This document shows positions 1-5,848 of a DNA stretch of 5,986 bases, piece after piece. Every line of letters begins with the position of its first letter. The first letter of the stretch is position 1. The stretch spans positions 1-5,986 of the forward strand of contig CALKYG010000394.1 of NCBI GenBank assembly GCA_938003575.1, written 5' to 3'. A model generated the notes under the pieces. That model had not been told where the DNA came from and did no database searches. It saw only the letters and a program-made list of their open reading frames with translations. Position numbers and translations under genes: made by a program. Source of the stretch: an uncultured Alphaproteobacteria bacterium. GTDB taxonomy: Bacteria > Pseudomonadota > Alphaproteobacteria > Caulobacterales > Parvularculaceae.

Positions 1-269
1 AGCTGCCTCACAAATTCGCCCTCGCCGGACCAGCCGGGAAGAACCTGCCCGCCATTACGGCCGGAGGCGCCCCAGCCAATGCGGTTGGCTTCGATAATGA
101 TGGACTTCCTTCCGCGTTCGGCCAGCGAAAGCGCGGTTGCGACGCCGGAAAATCCGCCGCCGATAATGCAGATATCGGTCTCGATATTGCGGTCGAGCGG
201 CGGCCTGACGGGCGACGGATGCGCGCTCGACGCATAATAGGATGCTATATGGCCGCTCGGTTCGCTCAT
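1..269 (-). CDS. puuB: PuuB-like FAD-dependent oxidoreductase (gamma-glutamylputrescine oxidase family), N-terminal 89 residues, cut by the left edge
   Basis: The frame opens at the ATG at 269-267 and stays open to position 1, so only the N-terminus is present. After about 30 variable residues comes a beta strand and the dinucleotide-binding loop IIGGGFSGVATALSLAERG (35-53), ending in an acidic residue, E60, expected to hold the FAD ribose. Next is GWGASGRNGGQ (65-75), a hallmark of the DAO-type oxidases that include PuuB. Family knowledge: PuuB oxidises the free amino group of gamma-glutamylputrescine to an aldehyde, releasing ammonia and hydrogen peroxide, in the cytoplasm. The ATG lies 5 bp after the stop of the upstream ligase, so translation is probably coupled; only a weak AGG precedes it. 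The enzyme class is clear. The substrate is inferred from the neighbouring PuuA-like genes, and another secondary-amine or amino-acid oxidase of the same family is possible. Confidence 0.85.
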   Translation of the reverse strand, partial: MSEPSGHIASYYASSAHPSPVRPPLDRNIETDICIIGGGFSGVATALSLAERGRKSIIIEANRIGWGASGRNGGQVLPGWSGEGEFVRQ

Positions 270-274
270 GACGC

Positions 275-1651
275 CTAGAAAGTGTCGAGATAGCTCTCAT
301 ATTCGAAATCGGTGACGCGCCGGTCGGCGACGCTGATTTCCTGCCGCTTCAACGCCGTGAAAACCCGCGTCATCAGCTCGCCGAATGCGGGCGCGAGAAC
401 AGGCCCCGAGGCGAAGGCGTCAAGCGCCGCGCGCCAGCCGAGCGACAGTCTCGGCGCGTCGGATTTGTAAGCGTTGCCTTCGAGCGCCGGCGGCGGCGTC
501 AATTTGTTTTCGATCCCGTAAAGCGCGCCGGCGAGCATCGCGGAAAGCACGAGATACGGATTGGCGTCGGCGCCCGAAACGCGGTGTTCAAAACGGCGGT
601 TGGCGCCCGTGTCGGTCGGGATGCGGATCGCCGCCGTCCGGTTTTCATACCCCCACGTCGCCCGCGTCGGCGCATGCGATGAGTCCTGAAAGCGCCGCCA
701 TGAATTCATATGCGGCGCGAAAAAGATCATCGCTTCGGGCGCTGTCGCTATCAGTCCCGCGATCGCGTTCATGAACAGCGCGCCGCCTTTATCGCCGTCG
801 CCGTCGAAGGCGTTTTCGCCTTTGTCGTCGATCATGCTCATGTGCACATGCATGCCGTTTCCCGGCAGGTCGCCGAAGGGCTTGGCCATGAACGAGCCGA
901 GCAAGCCATGCCTGGCGGCGACGCCCCTGATCGCGCGTTTCAGCAGGATGGCCTGGTCTGCGGCGACAAGGATGTCGGCCTGATGTTTGAGATTGACTTC
1001 AAACTGGCTCGGCCCGGCCTCAATGACCGCGGTGTCGAGCGGCAGGCCCTGCGCCTCACATGCGGCGTAGAGGTCGGAAAAAAAGTCGGAATAGGCGTCG
1101 ATCTCGCTCATCGCATAGACGCGGCCGTCAATGACGCGGCGTCCGGAAAACTTGTTCGGCGGCGTCAGAGGCCTGCCGTTCGCGTCGGACTGTCCGGAAA
1201 GGAGGTAGAACTCAAGTTCGAGCGCCGCGACGGCGCGCAGGCCCTTTGCCGCCAACCGCCGCCGCATTTCAGCGAGAAGCTGTCTTGGATCGGCGAGAAA
1301 CGGCGACCCGTCGGCCTCGCACAACATCATCAGCGATTGCGCCGTCGGCTCTTTCGACCACGGAACCGGAACGAGGGCGGGCGCGACGGCCTCGCATAGC
1401 CCGTCGGTATCGCCGGTGTCGACGACAAGCCCGTTGTCGAAAACGTCCGAGCCCCACACGTCGACGCCGATCAGCGATCGCGGCAAGCGAAGACCAGGCT
1501 CGAAAAGCTTGATCGCCGATTTCGCGGGAAGCCGCTTGCCGCGGATAACGCCGTTCAGATCCGTCAAGAATGCATCGACGAATTTAACGTGCGGCGACGC
1601 TTTCAGGAACATCCGCGCGTCTTCGGCGAGTTTTGCAGCCTGTTCCGACAT
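275..1651 (-). CDS. puuA: Glutamine synthetase family protein, PuuA-like gamma-glutamyl-amine ligase (paralogue 1, 458 aa)
   Basis: This is a full-length type I glutamine-synthetase fold. Metal and substrate motifs are all in place: ELEF (E145, E147), EAGPSQFE (E211, E218), GNGMHVHMS (H268), NSWRRF (R320), ENRTAAIRIP (336-345) and RFEHR (R353, E355, R357), followed by ANPYL (363-367). The N-terminal half lacks the DGSS loop that forms the ammonium site of true GlnA, and the C-terminus lacks the NLYDL adenylylation motif. It ends instead in a DFEYESYL-type tail, as in PuuA-like enzymes. It is therefore expected to use ATP to join the glutamate side-chain carboxyl to an amine such as putrescine, not to make glutamine. 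It sits 24 bp after the aminotransferase and 5 bp before the PuuB-like oxidase. The ATG at 1651 has AAGGGA 11 nt upstream, a slightly long spacing. The next in-frame ATG, at codon 14, would still leave the core intact. The exact amine is unknown. Confidence 0.9.
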   Translation of the reverse strand: MSEQAAKLAEDARMFLKASPHVKFVDAFLTDLNGVIRGKRLPAKSAIKLFEPGLRLPRSLIGVDVWGSDVFDNGLVVDTGDTDGLCEAVAPALVPVPWSKEPTAQSLMMLCEADGSPFLADPRQLLAEMRRRLAAKGLRAVAALELEFYLLSGQSDANGRPLTPPNKFSGRRVIDGRVYAMSEIDAYSDFFSDLYAACEAQGLPLDTAVIEAGPSQFEVNLKHQADILVAADQAILLKRAIRGVAARHGLLGSFMAKPFGDLPGNGMHVHMSMIDDKGENAFDGDGDKGGALFMNAIAGLIATAPEAMIFFAPHMNSWRRFQDSSHAPTRATWGYENRTAAIRIPTDTGANRRFEHRVSGADANPYLVLSAMLAGALYGIENKLTPPPALEGNAYKSDAPRLSLGWRAALDAFASGPVLAPAFGELMTRVFTALKRQEISVADRRVTDFEYESYLDTF

Positions 1652-1675
1652 CAGCTTTCAGGTCCCTTGCAGGTC

Positions 1676-3052
1676 TCAAGCGTTGGCGACGTCGCGCAGG
1701 GTAAGGTCCAGCGCCCGCTTTACAAGGGTGAAAAGCTCGTCGATCTCGCTGTCGGATATCACCAGCGGCGGGCAAAGGAACATCGTCTCGCCGACCGCGC
1801 GCATCACCACGCCCGATTCAAAGCAATGGCCGCGGCAAATCACGCCCGTCTCGCCGGACGCCGAATAACGCTCTTTCGTTTCCTTGTTCCTGACAAGTTC
1901 AATCGCGCCGAGCAAGCCGACGCCGCGGGTCTCTCCGACAAGCGGATGATCCTGAAGCTCATTCAATCGCGCCTGAAACCGCTCTGAGGCGGCCCGTCCG
2001 CGCGATCCGACGAGTTCCTTTTCTTCGATCATCTGAATGTTCTTGATCGCGACGGCGCAGGCCACCGGATGACCCGAATACGTATAGCCGTGCGCCATTT
2101 CGGAATCGGACTGAATGATCGGCTCCGCCATCCGGCGGCCGAGCGCGACGGCGGAAATCGGCTGGTATCCGCTCGACATGCCTTTCGCCATCGTCATGAG
2201 GTCTGGCGTCACGCCGTAGGTCTGGCACCCGAACCACGAACCGGTGCGGCCGAAGCCGCAGATGACCTCGTCCGACCACAGAAGAATGTCGTATTTCCGG
2301 CAGATGCGCTCAATTTCCGGCCAATACCCGTCAGGCGGCGTCATCAGGCCGCCCGCGCCCATGACCGGCTCGCCGATGAAAGCGGCGACATTCTCCGGGC
2401 CGAGTTCAAGGATCTTGTCCTCAAGGGCCTTTGCGCAGCGTTTTGCAAAATCGCTCTCGCTCTCGCCGGCGCTTCCATATTGATAGTAGCACGGCGTCGG
2501 CCCGATATGATGAATGCGGGGCAGGGGCAGGTCGAATATGCCCTGCATGAACGGAAGACCGGAAAGGCTCGCGCCCGCGACGGTCGATCCGTGATAAGCC
2601 CGCTGGCGGCTGATGATCGCCTTCTTGTTCGGCTTTCCCATCAGATTCCAGTAATACCAGATCAGTTTAAGCGCGCTGTCGTTCGCCTCCGACCCTGAAG
2701 ACGAGAACAGAATCTGATCGACGCCTGCGGGCGTTTTGGACGCGATGAGCGCAGCGAGTTCGGCGGCGTAGGGCGTCGTCGTCTGGAAGAACAGATTGTA
2801 ATAGGGGAGTTTCTTCAACGTGTCGTAAGCGGCGCGGGCCAGTTCGTCGACGCCGTAACCGAGCTGCACGCACCACAGACCGGCCATGCCGTCGAGTATC
2901 TTGTTCCCTTCAGAATCGTAAATATACACGCCTTCGGCGTGCGTAATGACGCGCGGCCCCTTTTCCCGGAGGTCATGATGAGTCGTGAACGGGTGAAGGT
3001 GATTGGCGCTGTCCAGCGCGCGAACGTGCTGCGTGTAGTTGGAAAAAGTCAT
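1676..3052 (-). CDS. Class-III PLP-dependent aminotransferase, putrescine/omega-amine:pyruvate type (SpuC-like, 458 aa)
   Basis: A complete fold-type I, class-III aminotransferase. SSSGSEAND (117-125) binds the PLP phosphate, D261 in LLWSDEVICGFGRTG pairs with the PLP ring nitrogen, and K290 in TMAKGMSSGYQP is the Schiff-base lysine. GLWCV (W60), YHGST (Y153) and VVMRAVGE (R418) match the active-site W, Y and carboxylate-flipping arginine of amine:pyruvate omega-transaminases such as that of Chromobacterium violaceum. It probably moves an amino group from a diamine or omega-amino acid to pyruvate, giving an aldehyde and alanine. In this operon, putrescine or a related amine is the natural guess, with beta-alanine as an alternative. 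I chose the ATG at 3052, which begins MTFSNYTQHV, because family proteins start there. An upstream in-frame start at 3121 would overlap the end of the preceding ligase and add 23 unrelated residues. The Shine-Dalgarno signal is weak (GGA, 8 nt upstream). Confidence 0.92.
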   Translation of the reverse strand: MTFSNYTQHVRALDSANHLHPFTTHHDLREKGPRVITHAEGVYIYDSEGNKILDGMAGLWCVQLGYGVDELARAAYDTLKKLPYYNLFFQTTTPYAAELAALIASKTPAGVDQILFSSSGSEANDSALKLIWYYWNLMGKPNKKAIISRQRAYHGSTVAGASLSGLPFMQGIFDLPLPRIHHIGPTPCYYQYGSAGESESDFAKRCAKALEDKILELGPENVAAFIGEPVMGAGGLMTPPDGYWPEIERICRKYDILLWSDEVICGFGRTGSWFGCQTYGVTPDLMTMAKGMSSGYQPISAVALGRRMAEPIIQSDSEMAHGYTYSGHPVACAVAIKNIQMIEEKELVGSRGRAASERFQARLNELQDHPLVGETRGVGLLGAIELVRNKETKERYSASGETGVICRGHCFESGVVMRAVGETMFLCPPLVISDSEIDELFTLVKRALDLTLRDVANA

Positions 3053-3087
3053 GGCCGGGTTCCAGGTGCGTTGGGTTGAGGCGGCGA

Positions 3088-4437
3088 CTAGACGTTCGTC
3101 ATCAGGAAACGGACGTCCCACGGACTTAACACCGACGATCGGTGTTCATATTCGGAGCGCTTGATCGTGCAGTAGGTGTCGACGAAGCTCGACCCCAGCG
3201 CGTCGCGCAGCGGTTTTGATTTCGCGAAGGTCTCGACGCTGTCGATCAGGGATTTGGGGAGCGGCCGCTCGCGGTCCTGGTATCCTTCCCCGAGATATTC
3301 CTCCCGCGGTTCGACCTGATTCATCATGCCGATATAGCCGCAAACGAGCGATGCGGCGACGCCGAGATAAGGATTGATGTCGGCGCCGGCTATCCTGTTC
3401 TCCACGCGGCGCGCTTCAGGATTGGAGGCCGGGACGCGAAGGCCGACGGTCCGGTTCTCACGGCTCCAGTGCGTGTTTGTCGGCGCGCTCATATAGGCTT
3501 CAAACCGGTTGAACGAATTCGTGTACGGCGCAAGGAGCGGCATCGCGGCCGGAAGATAGGCCTGAAGTCCGCCTATATAGTGACGGAACAGCTCACTGTC
3601 GGTTCCGTCCTCGTTCGCGAAAATATTGCGCCGCGTTTTCGTGTCGATGACACTCTGGTGCATGTGAATGGAGCTGCCCGCGCAATTCGCATAGGGCTTG
3701 GCCATGAAGGTCACGAACATGTTGTGACGCAGCGCCACCTGCCGGGTCAGCCTTTTGAAGAGGAACATCTGGTCGGCGACGTTGATCGCCTCATTGTGCC
3801 GGATGTTAACTTCAAACTGACAGGGACCGTCCTCATGAATCAGCGTGTCGAGGTCGACGCGCTGAATCTCGCAGAACTGATACAACTCCTCCCACAAACG
3901 GTCGAATTCATCGATGGCGTCGAGGCTGTAAACATGCTGGCCGAATTCCGGCCGGCCTGAGCGCCCCTCCGGCGCGCGCGGCTCAAGAATGACGTCCTTG
4001 AACCGTTCGATCAGGTAGAATTCGATTTCGGGCCCGACGATCGGCGTCCACCCTTGCTTCGCATAGAGATCAACGACGTTGCGCAGGACCTGGCGCGGCG
4101 CGAAGGAGGTCGAGACGCCCTGGTCGGTCGTGCTGTCGCAGATCAGGCAAGCCGTCGGGTCGTTGCTCCATGGGGCGAGGTGCAATGTCGACAGGTCCGG
4201 AACCATCACAAGGTCGCGCTCGGTCGTGACGACATCGTTCGTGAACTCGATCTCGCCATGCACGCTGATCGCATAGACCGTTTCCGGTATGCGAAGGCTG
4301 TTGTTTTTCATGCCGTTCAGGAAAAGCGCCGGGGTCATCGTCTTTCCGCGCGCCGCGCCAGTCATGTCGGGAACGAGGCAGGCGACATCGGTGACGCGAT
4401 GGCGCCGGAGCCAATCTTCAAGTTCTTTCAAGTCCAT
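3088..4437 (-). CDS. puuA: Glutamine synthetase family protein, PuuA-like gamma-glutamyl-amine ligase (paralogue 2, 449 aa), first gene of the operon
   Basis: This is a second complete type I glutamine-synthetase-like ligase, clearly different in sequence from the one at 275-1651. It shows GPEIEF (E137, E139), HEDGPCQFE (E202, E209), SSIHMHQS (H258), NSFNRF (R311), ENRTVGLRVP (327-336), RRVENR (R344, E346, R348) and INPYL (354-358). The usual NGSGMH is changed to CAGSSIH, a variant seen in amine ligases of this superfamily. The DGSS ammonium loop and the adenylylation tyrosine motif of housekeeping GlnA are missing. Expected chemistry is ATP-dependent gamma-glutamylation of an amine in the cytoplasm. 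The gene leads the operon. The ATG at 4437 is preceded by GAGGCGG about 5-11 nt upstream, an acceptable ribosome site. It faces the divergent GntR/FCD gene across 352 bp. Whether it shares substrates, or even a mixed oligomer, with the second ligase is not visible. Confidence 0.9.
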   Translation of the reverse strand: MDLKELEDWLRRHRVTDVACLVPDMTGAARGKTMTPALFLNGMKNNSLRIPETVYAISVHGEIEFTNDVVTTERDLVMVPDLSTLHLAPWSNDPTACLICDSTTDQGVSTSFAPRQVLRNVVDLYAKQGWTPIVGPEIEFYLIERFKDVILEPRAPEGRSGRPEFGQHVYSLDAIDEFDRLWEELYQFCEIQRVDLDTLIHEDGPCQFEVNIRHNEAINVADQMFLFKRLTRQVALRHNMFVTFMAKPYANCAGSSIHMHQSVIDTKTRRNIFANEDGTDSELFRHYIGGLQAYLPAAMPLLAPYTNSFNRFEAYMSAPTNTHWSRENRTVGLRVPASNPEARRVENRIAGADINPYLGVAASLVCGYIGMMNQVEPREEYLGEGYQDRERPLPKSLIDSVETFAKSKPLRDALGSSFVDTYCTIKRSEYEHRSSVLSPWDVRFLMTNV

Positions 4438-4551
4438 TGTTTCCGCCTCGAGGGCGCGCCCGAAGGGGAGCCGCTCTTGACTTTACACTCCCGCCGACGC
4501 GGCCCGCGCGCGATCGCCTTTTCCCGCTCGGGGCCGGCGTTGCAGCGATGG

Positions 4552-4579
4552 TGCGCCAAAGCGATATTGGATCGGCGCA
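4552..4579. repeat. Nested dyad, TGCGCC/GGCGCA arms enclosing CCAA/TTGG
   Basis: TGCGCC (4552-4557) is matched by its exact complement GGCGCA (4574-4579). Inside, CCAA (4556-4559, sharing CC with the outer arm) is matched by TTGG (4567-4570). It lies in the 5' leader or promoter zone of the minus-strand operon, so it may be a protein site or a leader-RNA hairpin. The spacing between arms is long (16 nt for the outer pair), and chance occurrence in GC-rich DNA is quite possible. Confidence 0.25.
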
Positions 4580-4616
4580 AGGAGAACGTGATCACAGTTA
4601 GCCCGGCCCGCGGAAA

Positions 4617-4644
4617 TTGGCAAGCGGATAGGATATTCTATGAA
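4617..4644 (+). promoter_or_regulatory. Candidate sigma-70 type promoter for the regulator gene
   Basis: TTGGCA (4617-4622) and TATGAA (4639-4644) are separated by 16 bp and each match the consensus at four or more positions. Transcription would begin near 4651, leaving a leader of about 140 nt that contains the stem-loop at 4726-4745. The spacer and the -10 overlap the palindrome at 4628-4641, an arrangement that suits autorepression. This rests on consensus matching only, and alphaproteobacterial promoters are often degenerate. Confidence 0.3.
4628..4641. promoter_or_regulatory. Imperfect 14-bp palindrome, candidate regulator operator
   Basis: ATAGGATATTCTAT reads as its own complement at 12 of 14 positions (ATAG-n-ATAT-n-CTAT). 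It is the most AT-rich short stretch in the divergent region and overlaps the candidate plus-strand promoter as well as a TAGAAT hexamer on the minus strand. GntR/FCD dimers bind short palindromes of this size, so this is my first choice for the operator of the adjacent regulator. No second copy was noticed in the window. Confidence 0.35.
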
Positions 4645-4725
4645 AAACAGATAGTTGCGGGCGTTTTTTCCCGGCGGCATTTCTGACAGATGGCCGCGGC
4701 CGCAGCGTGAAATATCATTACGAAA

Positions 4726-4745
4726 CGGCGTCCTGCGGGACGCCG
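4726..4745 (+). promoter_or_regulatory. Perfect 8-bp stem-loop with TGCG loop in the regulator leader
   Basis: Arms CGGCGTCC (4726-4733) and GGACGCCG (4738-4745) are exact complements around the four-base loop TGCG. In plus-strand RNA the loop would be a UNCG-type tetraloop closed by C-G, which is unusually stable. It lies 44 bp before the regulator ATG. No run of T follows on the plus strand (CTTCGCTTGATTT), so it is not a standard intrinsic terminator. On the minus strand only TTTCGT follows. It may stabilise the leader, attenuate the regulator, or be a dispersed genomic repeat. Confidence 0.5.
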
Positions 4746-4773
4746 CTTCGCTTGATTTGAGCGCATTTCGCGC

Positions 4774-4787
4774 GAATCGTCCGATTC
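4774..4787. promoter_or_regulatory. Inverted repeat abutting the regulator start codon
   Basis: GAATCG and CGATTC are exact complements separated by two bases and end 2 nt before the ATG at 4790. They occupy the place where a Shine-Dalgarno sequence would be expected, and none is seen. The repeat overlaps another short palindrome, TTCGCGCGAA (4767-4776). It could be an autoregulatory operator or fold over the start. The arms are short, so chance is a real alternative. Confidence 0.3.
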
Positions 4788-4789
4788 CG

Positions 4790-5497
4790 ATGGCGATGAA
4801 AAAAACAAAGTCCTCAAAGGCGGCGAAAAGGGCTCGAAAACGGGCGCCTGTCGTTCACGAAGAGGTCTATGCGCGCCTGCGCCGCGCAATCATTGAAGGA
4901 CAACTCGAACCCGGGCGTTCGCTGTCGGTGCGCACGCTCGCCGCGCAGTTTCATGTCAGCGCCATGCCGGCGCGCGAGGCGATAAGGCGCCTTGTCGCGC
5001 TCGGCGCGCTTGAATTGACGCAGACACGGCGCATCAGCGTCGCCCGCATGACATCGCAGAAGGTTGCGGAATTGACCGACGCGCGCGTGCCGCTCGAAAC
5101 GGGACTGGCCCTTCGCGCGCTCAAGAAGACCGAGGGAAAACCGAAGGTCAGGGCCGGCCTCGTCTCGAAACTGTCGAAGATCGACGACAAACTCGACGCC
5201 GCGATTTCATGCGGCGACGTCGCCGCCTATTCCAAGGCGAACAGCGAGTTTCATTTTGCGTTGTACGAGGCGGCAGGCGCGCCGACGCTCCTCGGCGTCG
5301 TCGAAGGCTTGTGGCTTCAGGTCGGCCCGTTCATGCGCGTGGTCCTTTCCAATTTGGGCACCGCCGATCTTGTTGATCAGCACAAGGAGGCGATCGACGC
5401 AATTTCGGAAGGAGATGCGCGCAAACTTGAAAAAGCGATAAGCCGCGACATCGCGGAAGGAATGAGAAATATCAGCGAAGCCCTCAGAAACTCCTGA
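4790..5497 (+). CDS. GntR-family transcriptional regulator, FCD (FadR-C) subfamily, 235 aa
   Basis: The N-terminal winged helix-turn-helix spans about residues 22-90. Its GntR signature runs from SLSVRTLAAQF (44-54) through SAMPAREAIRRL (57-68) to LGALE (71-75). The remainder is an all-helical FCD ligand domain (about 95-230) with the characteristic NSEFHF (N151, H155) and DQHKEAIDAISEGD (H198). In metal-binding FCD proteins a third histidine lies 22 residues after the second; here that position is D220, so metal binding may be altered or lost. Ahead of the HTH is a very basic tail, with 9 Lys/Arg in residues 4-18. I chose the ATG at 4790; the ATG at 4796 is equally possible. The frame also runs back to a TTG at 4655, but that would code through the stem-loop and has no family similarity. 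Divergent placement suggests it controls the amine operon, probably as a repressor released by a pathway metabolite. The ligand is unknown. Confidence 0.9.
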   Translation: MAMKKTKSSKAAKRARKRAPVVHEEVYARLRRAIIEGQLEPGRSLSVRTLAAQFHVSAMPAREAIRRLVALGALELTQTRRISVARMTSQKVAELTDARVPLETGLALRALKKTEGKPKVRAGLVSKLSKIDDKLDAAISCGDVAAYSKANSEFHFALYEAAGAPTLLGVVEGLWLQVGPFMRVVLSNLGTADLVDQHKEAIDAISEGDARKLEKAISRDIAEGMRNISEALRNS

Positions 5498-5503
5498 AGG
5501 CGG

Positions 5504-5848
5504 TCAGTCGGCGGCTCTGCTGAAAACCTTTTCGCCGGCGAACCAGGTCTCAAGCGCGTTCGTCTCGCTGATCGCTTCCGTTTGCCCGGATTCGGCGAGC
5601 GCAAAGATATCCTGGTCGACGATGACGAAATCCGCCTTCTTACCGGACTCGATGGAGCCGACCGCCGCATCCTGCTTCAGCGCTCTCGCCGCATTGATCG
5701 TATAGGCGTCGACGGCGTCGAAAATTGACAAGGATTCTGACGCGTTCAGCGCGCCGGCCTCGAATATGTCGCGGCTCACGGCGCCCTCGATGTTCACAAA
5801 CGGACGCGGATCGCGCGTATCGACCGTCGCGCCCGACCCGGCAATGAT
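5504..5848 (-). CDS. YtcJ-like amidohydrolase (amidohydrolase family 3), C-terminal fragment of about 114 residues
   Basis: This is the C-terminal end of a metal-dependent amidohydrolase, stop at 5504-5506. Recognisable family elements, in order, are DTRDPRPFVNIEGAVSR, then SLSIFDAVDAYTINAARAL, then VGSIESGKKADFVIVDQDIF, then ETWFAGEKVF. The last blocks belong to the small beta domain that closes the family's TIM barrel. Family members hydrolyse C-N bonds in cyclic or acylated amines; the substrate cannot be told. The usual catalytic GSD before this segment reads GSG, which is either divergence or part of the disturbed upstream sequence. All of the barrel carrying the metal histidines is missing: about 5848 the sequence changes to an unrelated membrane-protein type. 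The gene converges on the GntR gene with only 6 bp between stop codons and no room for a terminator between them. Identity as an amidohydrolase C-terminus is firm; the 5' boundary is uncertain by about 10 bp. Confidence 0.82.
   Translation of the reverse strand: MIAGSGATVDTRDPRPFVNIEGAVSRDIFEAGALNASESLSIFDAVDAYTINAARALKQDAAVGSIESGKKADFVIVDQDIFALAESGQTEAISETNALETWFAGEKVFSRAAD

Larger units (their letters stand above)
4438..4789. promoter_or_regulatory. Divergent intergenic control region between the amine-catabolism operon and its putative GntR/FCD regulator
   Basis: These 352 bp hold no convincing gene; the open frames that cross it give low-complexity arginine-rich peptides. It must contain the promoters of both the minus-strand operon and the plus-strand regulator. 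It has a relatively AT-rich core (about 4612-4670) inside GC-rich flanks. It also has several dyads: a nested one at 4552-4579, the 8-bp palindrome GTGATCAC at 4588-4595, an imperfect 14-bp palindrome at 4628-4641, a strong stem-loop at 4726-4745 and an inverted repeat abutting the regulator start. For the minus strand I find no good -35/-10 pair. TAGAAT (4640-4635) is a reasonable -10, but nothing like TTGACA sits 16-18 bp before it. Confidence 0.75.

Noticed and set aside
710..1399. Long plus-strand open frame (229 codons) opposite the ligase gene
   Set aside because: It lies wholly antisense to a well-supported enzyme with intact motifs. Its translation is Arg/Gly/Val-rich without any recognisable domain; such shadows are common in GC-rich coding DNA.
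3053..3121. Upstream start for the aminotransferase at 3121
   Set aside because: It overlaps the last 34 bp of the preceding ligase and adds 23 residues not typical of the family. The ATG at 3052 begins the usual N-terminus.
4054..4686. Plus-strand open frame (210 codons) antisense to the start of the first ligase and crossing the intergenic region
   Set aside because: No family resemblance, mostly antisense to a confident gene, and it would run through the control region. Treated as a shadow.
4692..4701. Palindrome GGCCGCGGCC
   Set aside because: A short GC-only palindrome is expected often in DNA of this composition; nothing ties it to a function.
4655..4789. N-terminal extension of the regulator from a TTG start at 4655
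   Set aside because: The extra 45 residues do not resemble GntR N-termini, would translate the stem-loop at 4726-4745 and have no ribosome site.
4638..4889. Minus-strand open frame across the intergenic region (83 codons) as a small gene
   Set aside because: It is antisense to the regulator's basic arm and HTH, has biased composition and no domain.
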